From: Bacteroidaceae bacterium | GTDB taxonomy: Bacteria > Bacteroidota > Bacteroidia > Bacteroidales > Bacteroidaceae | Length of the DNA stretch: 64,000 bases | Assembly (NCBI GenBank): GCA_017622815.1 | Contig: JAGAQH010000002.1 | Span: forward strand, 1 to 64,000 | Direction: 5' to 3' | Shown here: in pieces, positions 18,237 to 27,375 of the stretch | Layout of the letters: every line of letters starts with the position of its first letter | How positions within the stretch are numbered: position 1 is the stretch's first letter | Made by a program: the position numbers and the translations under genes | The notes under the pieces: model-generated | Database searches by the model: none | What the model was told of the DNA's origin: nothing | Seen by the model: only the letters and a program-made list of their open reading frames with translations

Positions 18237-18671
18237 ATGGACGAAATACTGAGGTATCTGTGGCTTCATGGTACAGAGCGTGCCGCCTCGGAATTGCTGG
18301 TTTACACGATTCTGTTCATTGTAGCCGTAGGCAGCGTAATCCGTAGCAGGTTGCTGGTAGTGCGCGATATGGACGGTCTTGTGGCGGCCATTGTAGTTGC
18401 TGTCATCTGCAATGTGCTTTTGCTGCTTTCCGCCTTGATTCCCGATAGTCCTCTGCTTGGTGTTACCGGCAAGGTGTTTCCGTCCCCGTGGAGTCGTGGA
18501 CTTTTCCAAAGTCTGTGCATAGAGTGTATATTGGTGTGCTTTGTCTTTGGCATAGTGTCAGGTACCCTGCACTCCAGGCGCGATGCACTTGAACTCATTA
18601 CCTATGGCATTGTCCGCTGGCCATGGGCCATACTGTTGGCTATGGTCGTATCCTTCTTTATATGTATATAA
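18237..18671 (+). CDS. Small integral membrane protein
   Basis: 144 residues with about four hydrophobic segments (LVYTILFIVAVGSVI, LVAAIVVAVICNVLLLLSAL, LCIECILVCFVFGIV, WAILLAMVVSFFICI). No cleavable signal or known motif is visible. It lies between the response regulator and the helicase gene. I do not recognise a family. Confidence 0.75.
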   Translation: MDEILRYLWLHGTERAASELLVYTILFIVAVGSVIRSRLLVVRDMDGLVAAIVVAVICNVLLLLSALIPDSPLLGVTGKVFPSPWSRGLFQSLCIECILVCFVFGIVSGTLHSRRDALELITYGIVRWPWAILLAMVVSFFICI

Positions 18672-18715
18672 TGTATATAGGAATCTGGCGGAGAATATAA
18701 CGAAAAAAGTCATTG

Positions 18716-21040
18716 ATGATTATAGAAGAACTTAACGAGAGTCAGCGCGAGGCAGTTCTTTGCTGCGATGCCCCTTCGCTTGTAATTGCCGGTGCAGGTT
18801 CGGGAAAGACCCGTGTGCTGACCAGCAAGATAGCCTACTTGTTGCAGAATGGTATGCAACCGTGGAATATACTTGCCCTAACCTTTACCAACAAGGCTGC
18901 CAAGGAAATGCGTGAGCGTATTGGGCGTATGGTTGGAGAGGAGACGGCATCACGCCTGTGGATGGGCACCTTCCACAGTGTCTTTTCGCGTATACTGCGC
19001 CAGGAATGTGCGCATCTGGGCTTCGCGCGTGACTTTACCATATACGATGCATCGGACAGCAAGAGCCTGGTGAAGAGCATTATCAAGGACATGCAGTTGG
19101 ACGACAAGACCTATAAGCCAGGCAGTGTGGCATCACGTATCAGCATGGCAAAGAACCGCCTGATACTGCCATCGGCATATATGGCTGACAGGCAGAACTT
19201 CGAGGCTGATATGCACGCGAAGATGCCGGTAATAGGTCAGATATACATGCAATACTGGCAACGTTGCCGCCAATCCAATGTTATGGATTTCGATGACTTG
19301 CTCCTGTATACCTGGATATTGTTTTCAGAGCATCCCGATATTGCACAGAAGTGGGAAGACCGTTTTCACTTTGTTCTCGTGGACGAGTACCAGGACACCA
19401 ACTATGCCCAGCATCTTATTGTATGGTTGCTGACCCAGCATCGTCAGCGTGTGTGTGTCGTAGGTGATGATGCGCAGAGTATATATTCGTTCAGAGGTGC
19501 CAACATCGACAACATCCTTCGTTTTCAGGAGCAGTACAGTGGCAGCCGGCTATTCAAACTTGAACAGAACTACCGTTCCACCCAGACCATTGTTTCTGCC
19601 GCAAATTCCCTTATTGGCCATAACCGCGGACAGATTCACAAGGAAGTGTTTTCCCGCAAGGAGTTGGGCGAGCCTATAAGCGTTATACAGACATATAGCG
19701 ACATAGATGAAGCCACGGCTGTAATGAAGTGTATCCGCGAATTCCGCAACAACGAGCAGATACCATACAGCCAGATGGCCGTGCTCTACCGCACCAATGC
19801 ACAAAGCCGAACCTTTGAAGAGGTCTTGCGCAAGTCTTCCGTTCCATACAGAGTATATGGAGGAATGTCCTTCTATCAGCGCAAGGAAATAAAGGATATT
19901 ATTGCATACCTCCGTCTTACCGTTAATATGCATGACGAGGAGGCACTTCGCCGAGTCATAAACTATCCTGCACGCGGCATAGGCCAGACAACTCTGGACA
20001 AAGTGTTCAAGGCTGCTTCTGTTCATGAAACCACTCCATGGGAGGTGTTATGCACTCTGCAGTTGCTGCCTGATGTAAATGCTGGTACCAGGAGCAAACT
20101 TCTGGCTTTCGTGCAGATGATAAAGTCATTTAACGAGCGCCATTCCAAGGACGATGCATACAGTCTTGTACTGGACATTGTCAGGCAGAGCGGTATGCAG
20201 GCCGAGGTGAACAGGGGGCACGAACCCGAGGACATTGCCAGACAGGAGAATCTTCAGGAACTGATGGACGGTATTGCCGCCTTTGTACAGGAACGTAAGG
20301 AGCAGGGGCAGGAGTTCTTCCTCACGCATTACCTTCAGGAGGTGTCGCTGCTGAGCGATGTTGACGAGAACGACAGCCAAAGCGAGGACAGGCTTACGCT
20401 TATGACCGTACATTCTGCAAAGGGTTTGGAATTCCGTGTGGTTTTCATTGTGGGAATGGAAGAAACCCTCTTTCCGTCCCAAATGAGTATGGACAGCCCC
20501 AGAGGTCTGGAAGAGGAAAGACGCCTGTTCTATGTTGCCATCACCCGTGCCGAAGAGTATCTGATAATCACGCATGCCAAGAGCCGTTTCCGTTATGGTA
20601 AGACCGAGTTCTGCGAACCGTCACGCTTCCTGCGCGAGATAGATCCGCGCTTCCTGCGCGTTAAGGGTGTTTCGGCAAGTGCATCTGCAGGAATCGCCAG
20701 ACTTGGTCAAACCGGTATGTCATCCTTGCCTCCATCCGGTGCATCACGGTCGCCTTCCTCCGGATTCCGCCAATCAGTCCCCACGGGTATAGATGCACGC
20801 CGTTTTGTACGAGTGAAAACTGCGGCGCAGTCTGCCGGCGAACCATCACAGGCAGGTACAGTCACCAAGGACGTGCCAAATGTTTCTGTAGGAACGCGAA
20901 TATTGCACGAACGTTTCGGCTCCGGTGTCGTAACGGCGATTGAAGGTAAGGGCATAGACTCGAAGGCAACGGTTGACTTCCAGAATGTTGGCGTCAAGCA
21001 GTTGCTTCTGCGCTTTGCAAAGTTCAAGATTGCTGACTGA
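18716..21040 (+). CDS. UvrD/PcrA-type ATP-dependent DNA helicase
   Basis: 774 residues, superfamily 1A 3'-5' helicase for repair and removal of protein roadblocks. Motif I is GAGSGKT (~30), motif Ia LALTFTNKAAKEMRERI, motif II DEYQDTNYAQ, motif III GDDAQSIYSFRGA, motif IV LEQNYRST, motif V LMTVHSAKGLEF and motif VI RRLFYVAITRAEE. The C-terminal region is Pro/Ser/Gly-rich, followed by GTRILHERFGSGVVTAIEG, the short domain typical of PcrA/UvrD. The ATG at 18716 was preferred over a TTG one codon earlier. A terminator follows. It could be called pcrA or uvrD; the exact orthology is not decided here. Confidence 0.92.
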   Translation: MIIEELNESQREAVLCCDAPSLVIAGAGSGKTRVLTSKIAYLLQNGMQPWNILALTFTNKAAKEMRERIGRMVGEETASRLWMGTFHSVFSRILRQECAHLGFARDFTIYDASDSKSLVKSIIKDMQLDDKTYKPGSVASRISMAKNRLILPSAYMADRQNFEADMHAKMPVIGQIYMQYWQRCRQSNVMDFDDLLLYTWILFSEHPDIAQKWEDRFHFVLVDEYQDTNYAQHLIVWLLTQHRQRVCVVGDDAQSIYSFRGANIDNILRFQEQYSGSRLFKLEQNYRSTQTIVSAANSLIGHNRGQIHKEVFSRKELGEPISVIQTYSDIDEATAVMKCIREFRNNEQIPYSQMAVLYRTNAQSRTFEEVLRKSSVPYRVYGGMSFYQRKEIKDIIAYLRLTVNMHDEEALRRVINYPARGIGQTTLDKVFKAASVHETTPWEVLCTLQLLPDVNAGTRSKLLAFVQMIKSFNERHSKDDAYSLVLDIVRQSGMQAEVNRGHEPEDIARQENLQELMDGIAAFVQERKEQGQEFFLTHYLQEVSLLSDVDENDSQSEDRLTLMTVHSAKGLEFRVVFIVGMEETLFPSQMSMDSPRGLEEERRLFYVAITRAEEYLIITHAKSRFRYGKTEFCEPSRFLREIDPRFLRVKGVSASASAGIARLGQTGMSSLPPSGASRSPSSGFRQSVPTGIDARRFVRVKTAAQSAGEPSQAGTVTKDVPNVSVGTRILHERFGSGVVTAIEGKGIDSKATVDFQNVGVKQLLLRFAKFKIAD

Positions 21041-21081
21041 GATTTGATTTCCAGAAGAAGTGAGTTTCGTCCTCAATTACG

Positions 21082-21117
21082 ACAAGGGCGTGTCCTCATG
21101 GCATGCCCTTGTTTTTC
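21082..21117 (+). terminator. Terminator after helicase gene
   Basis: ACAAGGGCGTG (21082-21092) pairs with CATGCCCTTGT (21102-21112), one mismatch, then TTTTTCC. The first 16 bases recur at 39237-39252. Confidence 0.8.
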
Positions 21118-21156
21118 CTCGACCACTCTGTGGGCCATGCATGTGATTGCCCTTTT

Positions 21157-22725
21157 CTACATTGCTATGGTGTCGCGCATCAGGCTGATGTCGTCGGCAC
21201 TAAGTCCAAGGGTCATCAATGTGTCGCAGTCGTTGTCAAAGGCGGTGAGGTCGTCTTTTTGGATGGACAGGTATTTGTGGTATAGTTTCGATGCCTCTAC
21301 CGGGTCGCCGTTCAGCCATGCACAATGTCCTGCATTCAGCAGGTCCTCCCAACTGGGTCCGCCTTCCCAGTCCATAAGTTTCTGATAGTAGCGTCTGGCA
21401 CGTGTCATGTTGCCGGTCATCATGGAGCACCAGGCGATGGCACGGGCAGAACCATGCAGATAGTTGTCCGTCACTTCCAGATGGAAGAAACGCTTCAGGG
21501 CTTCCTCATAGCGCTTCTCCTGAATCAGACACAGGCCTACTTCCTGCACCATGCGCATGTTGTCGGGGTGTCTCTTCTCCAGTTCCAGCAGGCATTCCAG
21601 ACGTTCGCCAGTCTCGCCGAGATATTTGTCGCAATATGCCAGTAGTTCCAGTGCCTCGTCTGTTTGTCCGTTGCGCTGCATCCACGAACGAAGGTATGTG
21701 GCAGGATGGCTGTAGAATGAGTTCTTGATAAAGAGCCTTGCACTTTCCCAAAGGAATTTATCCGTTATCATCGGTGCAATGATGGTGTGGTCGCTAAGGA
21801 AAGGCCCGAGACGGAAGGGGTTGACGGTCTGTTCCTTCCATGGCGAGAACTGGAAGAAACGGAAAAGTGTCTGGAACGTGTACTTGTAGGCGTTTCTCTG
21901 CCGTTCGTTATTGAGATGGGCCTTTAGTTCGTCTTCTGGCAACTTGTCGAACACCTGTTGCGGTATCTGCTTGCTCAGTGTATCTGCAATGGCAATCTTG
22001 TCAACAACGGAGGCAAAGGCATATTTGTCGAGGTCGCACATCTCGGCATTACCGAACAGGGTTTCTGCAATCTTCTTCTTCTCGCCGAGGCTCTGCAACT
22101 GCGGGTGGTTTATGTCAAAGTCCATGAACCAGTTTTTCAGTTCCTTGAAGAACTCCATTCGGTGCAAGGTGGCAAAGTTGCCTATGTTCATGTCTACACC
22201 GTCCTGCATCATGGTGTTCAGTTTCTGCACGAAGGACATCATCCGCTTGTTGCCTTCCTCAGCAATTTCCATGCGTATGTCCTCGTCGTCCTCCATGCCC
22301 AGTTTCTCACGCATGATCTGCTGCTCCTTGTGTATCTTGTCAAAGACTTCGTCGTGCAGTTTCTTCTGCATCTTCAGACCTGTGATGGATGTAATCAGGA
22401 ATTTCTGCACCTCTATGAACTCCTCCTTCAACTGCTCTTCTTCCGCCCATTGGCTGAAGGCATCTATAAAGAAGCCCGGGAGTTTGTCGGCATGTCTGAC
22501 AACCATCAGTACTGCGCCGCTCAGTGCAATGGCACGGACTTGTCTGTCTTCGTGTTCCGCCCACTTTATAAGCAACTTGGCCTGAAGTTCGGGGAAGTAT
22601 GCATTGTCCTTTCCATCCCACATCCATATATTCATGAATGTGATGTAGGCCGCATACTTTGATGGCTTGCCGTCGCGGACATGCCAGTCAATGAACAGAT
22701 ATGACAATAGTAGGGAAAGTGGCAT
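21157..22725 (-). CDS. TPR-containing hypothetical protein
   Basis: 522 residues from the ATG at 22723-22725 (MPLSLLLSYLFIDWHVRDGK). An in-frame reading continues upstream, but it runs into the preceding gene and has no family character. The body is highly helical. The middle is charged and Met/Lys-rich (HKEQQIMREKLGMEDDEDIR). The C-terminal third has TPR features (TDEALELLAYCDKYLGETGE, MVQEVGLCLIQEKRYEEALK). No cleavable signal is clear. The start may be internal to a longer ancestral protein, because the sequence begins abruptly in what reads like a folded segment. It is downstream of the lipoprotein gene on the same strand. Confidence 0.75.
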   Translation of the reverse strand: MPLSLLLSYLFIDWHVRDGKPSKYAAYITFMNIWMWDGKDNAYFPELQAKLLIKWAEHEDRQVRAIALSGAVLMVVRHADKLPGFFIDAFSQWAEEEQLKEEFIEVQKFLITSITGLKMQKKLHDEVFDKIHKEQQIMREKLGMEDDEDIRMEIAEEGNKRMMSFVQKLNTMMQDGVDMNIGNFATLHRMEFFKELKNWFMDFDINHPQLQSLGEKKKIAETLFGNAEMCDLDKYAFASVVDKIAIADTLSKQIPQQVFDKLPEDELKAHLNNERQRNAYKYTFQTLFRFFQFSPWKEQTVNPFRLGPFLSDHTIIAPMITDKFLWESARLFIKNSFYSHPATYLRSWMQRNGQTDEALELLAYCDKYLGETGERLECLLELEKRHPDNMRMVQEVGLCLIQEKRYEEALKRFFHLEVTDNYLHGSARAIAWCSMMTGNMTRARRYYQKLMDWEGGPSWEDLLNAGHCAWLNGDPVEASKLYHKYLSIQKDDLTAFDNDCDTLMTLGLSADDISLMRDTIAM

Positions 22726-22760
22726 GATGTGTCGTTGGGGTAGGGGTCGGGAGGGTGATA

Positions 22761-23540
22761 TTATGGGGTGATGGTGTCTGTTGACTGTTTCAGGGCCTCC
22801 AGGTAGACCTTCTTCAAGAGCAGGGCTTGCTGTTGGCGGATGGAATCTTTTTGTGCATCGGGGCTTATGAAGAATCCCATGCCGCAAAGAATGGTATCCC
22901 TCAGTGTGTTGTGCCCGAGAGATAGCAATGAGTCAGCCCATGGTTGCGGAAGGATGCCTGCATCTATAAGTCCTTCGTTTACCATGCTGAATCTGAGCGG
23001 GATGCTGTTTATCTGCGCATAATACACATCCATGTCTTCCATGCCGTTAGAGTCTGTAATAGCATTCATCCATTGTTCCGACTGGCTCCATCGGGCCAGA
23101 CCTACCATGTTTGTCTTCAGCCCATTTATGTCTTCAATGCCTTTGTCCTTGTTGGAGATTAGTTTCAGTTCTACAGGAATGGGCAGCAGCATCAGAGGTC
23201 GGATGGTATCTGCCTTAATACGGCAAATGCGCAGGGAGTCCTCAAAGTAGACATGTGCCATGCCGGATAGTACGGCTGTGTCCATGTCCATCATTGCATC
23301 ATAAGGTACCAGCGTCATGTCCAGTCCCATTCTTGAGGCCAAGCCGCTTTCCTGTGCATGACGCAGGATGTCGCACTCCTTTATGGGAAGGACGGCTACA
23401 CGAAGGGACAATGAATCCGTACCCCCTGTGGCATCAGAGCCGAATCGGGTACTGGTGTCGTCTGCGTTTGTGCAAGAAGAAAACGCAAGGATGGAGGAAC
23501 ACAGATATATGGCGAGGAAATCTTTGATGTAACGAGACAT
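22761..23540 (-). CDS. Periplasmic solute-binding-like lipoprotein
   Basis: 259 residues. Lipoprotein signal YLCSSILAFSSCTN with Cys near residue 23. The body reads like a type 2 periplasmic binding protein: an early strand LRVAVLPIKECDIL, SRMGLDMTLVPYDAMMDMDTA, a NMVGLARWSQSEQ hinge region and INSIPLRFSMVNEGLIDAGI. No permease or ATPase gene is nearby, so it may act as a sensor or an orphan binding protein. The ligand is unknown. Confidence 0.75.
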   Translation of the reverse strand: MSRYIKDFLAIYLCSSILAFSSCTNADDTSTRFGSDATGGTDSLSLRVAVLPIKECDILRHAQESGLASRMGLDMTLVPYDAMMDMDTAVLSGMAHVYFEDSLRICRIKADTIRPLMLLPIPVELKLISNKDKGIEDINGLKTNMVGLARWSQSEQWMNAITDSNGMEDMDVYYAQINSIPLRFSMVNEGLIDAGILPQPWADSLLSLGHNTLRDTILCGMGFFISPDAQKDSIRQQQALLLKKVYLEALKQSTDTITP

Positions 23541-23582
23541 GAGGGATGTATGTGCACAGGAATGTGCTTTTGTTTCCTTGGT

Positions 23583-23617
23583 TTTAAAAAAGAGGGACGC
23601 ACCGGAGCACGTCCCTC
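23583..23617 (-). terminator. pgk terminator
   Basis: On the minus strand GAGGGACG and CGTCCCTC pair perfectly around a 10-base loop and are followed by TTTTTT. It lies about 40 bases after the pgk stop. Confidence 0.9.
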
Positions 23618-23656
23618 AACTTATGTAATCGTATCTTGGTTTTCGTGTCTTGCGAA

Positions 23657-24904
23657 TTATCCCTTGATAGCGGCCACGCCGGGCAGAACCTTGCCCTCGA
23701 TAGCCTCCAGAAGAGCACCGCCACCGGTAGAGATGTAAGAAACCTTGTCGGCCAGACCGAACTTGTTAACGCAAGCAACAGAGTCACCGCCACCGATCAG
23801 AGAGAAAGCACCCTCGGCAGTTGCCTCGGCGATAGCGTTGCCGATAGCGCGTGAACCACCGGTGAAGGTCTCCATCTCGAATACGCCGGCAGGACCGTTC
23901 CACAGGATGGTCTTGCAGCCCTTGATGGCCTCGGCAAACAGCTTCTGAGCCTCGGGACCTGCATCCAGACCTTCCCAGCCTTCGGGAATCTCGTCAGAGG
24001 GGCATACCTGAGTGTTGCAGTCGTTCTTGAAGTCGTCGCCACAGAGAGCATCGGGAGCCATAACCAACTCAACACCGTTCTTCTTGGCCAGTTCCTCAAC
24101 GCCGAGAGCCACATCCAGCTTGTCCAGCTCGCAGATAGAGTTACCTACGTTGCCGCCGTGAGCCTTGACGAAGGTGTAGGTCATGCCACCGCAGAGGATG
24201 AGCTTGTCCACCTTGCCCAGCAGGTTCTCAATGATACCGATCTTTGAAGAAACCTTTGAACCACCCATGATGGCGATGAAGGGACGCTTGATGTTTGACA
24301 GAACGTTGTCAACAGCCTCAACTTCCTTTTCCATCAGGTAACCCAGCATCTTGTTGTCAGCGTCGAAGTAGTCGGCGATAACAGCAGTAGAAGCGTGCTT
24401 GCGGTGAGCGGTACCGAAGGCATCCATTACGTAGCAGTCGGCATAGCTTGCCAGAGTCTTGGCGAACTCAGCCTGACGGCCCTTCATTTCCTTCTTGGCA
24501 GCGTCGAACTCGGGAGTACCCTTCTCAACACCTACGGGCTTGCCTTCCTCCTCGGGATAGTAGCGCAGGTTCTCCAGCAACAGAGCCTCACCCATCTTCA
24601 GGGCAGCGGCAGCGTCGGCAGCCTTGGCACAATCCTCTGCGAATGCAACGGGGCAACCCAGAGCAGCCTCAACGGCAGCACGGATCTGACCCAGAGAGAG
24701 CTTGGGGTTAACCTTGCCCTTGGGTTTGCCCATGTGGCTCATGATGATGGCAGCACCGCCATCGGCGATAACCTTCTTCAGAGTGGGGAGAGCACCGCGG
24801 ATACGGGTATCATCGGTGATGTTTCCATTCTCGTCCAGGGGTACGTTGAAGTCCACACGAACGATTGCCTTCTTGCCGGCAAAGTTGTACTGATTGATTG
24901 TCAT
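23657..24904 (-). CDS. pgk: Phosphoglycerate kinase
   Basis: 415 residues. It transfers phosphate between 1,3-bisphosphoglycerate and ADP in glycolysis, in the cytoplasm. Landmarks are [13 protein letters not shown] near the N-terminus, MSHMGKPKG, the hinge [16 protein letters not shown], and the nucleotide-binding tail [14 protein letters not shown] plus [14 protein letters not shown]. The ATG at 24904 gives the standard start [12 protein letters not shown]; a longer upstream reading lacks homology. It has its own promoter inside the end of nth and its own terminator, so it forms a single-gene transcript. Confidence 0.97.
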   Translation of the reverse strand: MTINQYNFAGKKAIVRVDFNVPLDENGNITDDTRIRGALPTLKKVIADGGAAIIMSHMGKPKGKVNPKLSLGQIRAAVEAALGCPVAFAEDCAKAADAAAALKMGEALLLENLRYYPEEEGKPVGVEKGTPEFDAAKKEMKGRQAEFAKTLASYADCYVMDAFGTAHRKHASTAVIADYFDADNKMLGYLMEKEVEAVDNVLSNIKRPFIAIMGGSKVSSKIGIIENLLGKVDKLILCGGMTYTFVKAHGGNVGNSICELDKLDVALGVEELAKKNGVELVMAPDALCGDDFKNDCNTQVCPSDEIPEGWEGLDAGPEAQKLFAEAIKGCKTILWNGPAGVFEMETFTGGSRAIGNAIAEATAEGAFSLIGGGDSVACVNKFGLADKVSYISTGGGALLEAIEGKVLPGVAAIKG

Positions 24905-24946
24905 AACTTGAATGTTTATTTGTTTGTAGTTAAACGAAATTGCATA

Positions 24947-24978
24947 CAAAGTTACCTAAAAGGATTTACATCTGCAAA
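24947..24978 (-). promoter_or_regulatory. pgk promoter, TTTG-N20-TAACTTTG (minus strand)
   Basis: On the minus strand TTTG (24978-24975) and TAACTTTG (24954-24947) are separated by exactly 20 bases. The -33 element overlaps the last codons of nth. The leader to the pgk ATG is about 40 bases. Confidence 0.8.
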
Positions 24979-25616
24979 CCTTTTGCCAAGAAATGTTTGC
25001 AAACATCCCTTAATCCGCACTTTTCGCACTGGGGCTTTCTGGATTGGCATACGTAGCGCCCGTGCAGAAGCAGCCAATGGTGCGCCAGGGGGATGATGTC
25101 TTCGGGCAGGTGCTTCATCAACTGCTTTTCCACGGAGAGCGGAGTTGTGCACTTTTCGCCAGCAAGTCCCAGGCGGTGGCTCACCCTGAATACGTGGGTG
25201 TCCACGGCCATGCGTGCCTTTTGGAAGATGACGGCCTGGATGACGTTTGCCGTCTTGCGTCCCACGCCAGGCAGTTTCTCCAGTTCCTCGCCTGTGGACG
25301 GTACGGTGCCCCCGTAATCCCTGACGAGCATTTGCGCCATGCCCACAAGGTGCTTTGCCTTGTTGTTGGGGTAGGACACACTCCTTATATATTTATATAT
25401 AATGTCGGGAGTTGCCTGTGCCATGGCCTCGGGGGTGGGGTAGTCGCGGAAGAGAGGCGGGGTTATCTGGTTGATGCGCTTGTCCGTGCATTGTGCGCTG
25501 AGTATGACGGCAACCAGCAGTTCAAAGGGCGTGCTGTAGTTCAGTTCCGATTCCGCCACGGGCATCGTTTCTTGGAAGTAACGTATCAGGAAGTCGTATC
25601 TGTCCTTAGTCTTCAT
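24966..25616 (-). CDS. nth: Endonuclease III (DNA glycosylase/AP lyase)
   Basis: 216 residues. A base-excision repair enzyme that removes oxidised pyrimidines and nicks the abasic site. The helix-hairpin-helix is LPGVGRKTANV with catalytic Lys121; the catalytic Asp139 is in VDTHVFRVSHRLG. The [4Fe-4S] cluster cysteines are C190, C197, C200 and C206 with the C-x6-C-x2-C-x5-C spacing. Length is normal. The gene overlaps the preceding M64 peptidase gene by 11 bp, which suggests coupled translation. Confidence 0.96.
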   Translation of the reverse strand: MKTKDRYDFLIRYFQETMPVAESELNYSTPFELLVAVILSAQCTDKRINQITPPLFRDYPTPEAMAQATPDIIYKYIRSVSYPNNKAKHLVGMAQMLVRDYGGTVPSTGEELEKLPGVGRKTANVIQAVIFQKARMAVDTHVFRVSHRLGLAGEKCTTPLSVEKQLMKHLPEDIIPLAHHWLLLHGRYVCQSRKPQCEKCGLRDVCKHFLAKGLQM

Positions 25617-26901
25617 GGCAGAGGAAATTTACGAGTCTTTCTATAGCCCTTTGGCACACGGGACAGAAGTCCGGGGCCTGGTTGGTGTGCATGCGGCAAT
25701 CCTGTGCGGGGCGGTACACTCCCTTGGACTGATATCCGCCGCCTTCGTAGACTCCCACCTTTGTGTATCTGTCCTTTCCATCGGCAACGGTGGGAATCTC
25801 CGTGCCCTTGGGAAGCATGTCCTTCCACTTGCTGCCGAAGTCGGTAAGGGTGGTCAGATTCTGTTCCCAAGGCTCTATGCCGGCAGGGTATATGGTCACG
25901 TACTGGTCGTCATAGAAGTATTCATCGGCAAGACCGGCAAAGGAATGTCCGAACTCATGCACTATCACGGATTTATATCCGGGACCTCGTGATGCACTCA
26001 GCATGTAGTTGTTGTAGATGCCCCCTCCACCGTATTCATTGGTATTTGCAAGGATGACGATACTCTCGCATGGTATGCCGTCCAGTATGTCATAAAGTTT
26101 CTTGATATTGGAGGTGGTCAGGTAGCGCTCGCTATAGAATGTGTCGAAGTGGCTGCCTACTGCCGTGCTTTTCCAGTCGTTGTTCTTGGGTATGCTCACT
26201 CCGGAATGTTCCGAAGGAACCTCCACGGCAATGAAGTTGAATCTGTCCTTCAACCGATTGAAAGGCTGGTGACGGAAGATGGATTCCATGCTCTCCATGC
26301 AGTCTTTCCTGAACTGCTTCATCTCGTCCCTGGTATAGCCTTCGGGGACGAAGACAATGTCTATCTTCTCCTTGCTGTCGCCGGCCTTGTGAAGGTAGCG
26401 GTATGGCAAGGTCTCATTCTCTGAGTGCTTGCTTATCAGTCTGTCGTCGGGGTCAACTGTGTGCTTCAAGTAAGACTTTGTACCATTGTGCATATTCTTT
26501 AGTTCTACAGTAACTTGCACACTTTCTTTTGGCATAGGTATCAGGAATGTGTTCTCGAAACTTTTGGCCACCCGTGTGGCTTCTTCTGTGCTTTGCCACT
26601 CCTGGAAGAGGGTGGAGAAACTGTGCATGTAGAGAGTGTCTGTGCCCGTAGCGTCTGTGACGGTGATTGTGCCGTTGCCTTGAAGGGGAAGGCAGTTCAT
26701 GTTAGTGCGTCTGCCGTACCAGCCTGTCTGGGACTTCATCCTGTCCAGATAGATAGCCTGGGAATTGTTGTTCCCGGCAAAGATGTAGTCGAGCCTTAAT
26801 GTGGCATCCTCGAAGTGCCGGCTGAAGTCCTGGGCAAAGGCCTCGTGGCATGCTCCTGCCATGGTCAGTGCAAGAACGCTTGAGAGTAAATATTTTTTCA
26901 T
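25606..26901 (-). CDS. Secreted M64-family metallopeptidase (IgA-peptidase-like)
   Basis: 431 residues. The signal peptide LLSSVLALTMAGACHEAFAQ is followed by an N-terminal beta-sandwich-like part (residues ~25-165) and a metalloprotease domain. The zinc site is HEFGHSFAGLADEY (about residue 314), an HExxH-x8-D type motif as in family M64; DIVFVPEGYTRDEM (~180) is also family-typical. The protein ends after a short Cys-containing stretch (MHTNQAPDFCPVCQ). The best-known member cleaves IgA, but most M64 proteins of gut Bacteroidetes have no proven substrate, so the IgA role is not claimed here. It is upstream of nth with an 11-bp overlap. Confidence 0.9.
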   Translation of the reverse strand: MKKYLLSSVLALTMAGACHEAFAQDFSRHFEDATLRLDYIFAGNNNSQAIYLDRMKSQTGWYGRRTNMNCLPLQGNGTITVTDATGTDTLYMHSFSTLFQEWQSTEEATRVAKSFENTFLIPMPKESVQVTVELKNMHNGTKSYLKHTVDPDDRLISKHSENETLPYRYLHKAGDSKEKIDIVFVPEGYTRDEMKQFRKDCMESMESIFRHQPFNRLKDRFNFIAVEVPSEHSGVSIPKNNDWKSTAVGSHFDTFYSERYLTTSNIKKLYDILDGIPCESIVILANTNEYGGGGIYNNYMLSASRGPGYKSVIVHEFGHSFAGLADEYFYDDQYVTIYPAGIEPWEQNLTTLTDFGSKWKDMLPKGTEIPTVADGKDRYTKVGVYEGGGYQSKGVYRPAQDCRMHTNQAPDFCPVCQRAIERLVNFLCHED

Positions 26902-27375
26902 CTGGTATCTTTAGTTGATGGTTTGTTGCTTTTACAGGTTTGCCTTGTGTGTTGTCTGTATGGTAATGCCAGGCAAATGTACGAAAAATAATTGTCATAC
27001 AGGCAGATTTTGAACAGATATTACATTCGTTTTGCCGGATAAGTGCCTTGTTTGAGGCTATTGCATTGGAAGTGCACGAATGGTTGTTGGGACATCTTGG
27101 TGTTTGCTTCACGTTGCGATGCCCTTCGCTTCACGTTGCGTTGCCCCTCGCTTCACGTTGCGTTTTCGCGTGCAATAAATGATGCTTTCTTCGCTGAAAT
27201 GTCACCTCTGTCAGCCTTGTGCGAATAACCGGTATTTTCATCGTGTGCTGTTCTTGTTTTCCTCGTTTTCATCAACAAATGCTCCTGTTTCATAAAATTC
27301 TAAGCCTTTAGTGCCATCAAATGAGGAAAAATTGCTATCTTTGCGCATTGTTTAAAGTTTATAAGTAAAAAGATA
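26902..27375. promoter_or_regulatory. Divergent spacer between M64 peptidase and ftsY
   Basis: 474 bases with no gene. It holds a three-copy 22-bp repeat (27106-27164) and a TATCTTTG box at 27336-27343, 32 bases before the ftsY ATG. On the minus strand TACATTTG (26981-26974) could serve the peptidase gene. No matching -33 TTTG is clear for either. Confidence 0.5.
27106..27164. repeat. 22-bp tandem repeat, about 2.7 copies
   Basis: Unit GCTTCACGTTGCGATGCCCT plus two bases begins at 27106, 27128 and 27150. It lies in the M64-ftsY spacer, about 200 bp upstream of ftsY. Confidence 0.85.
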
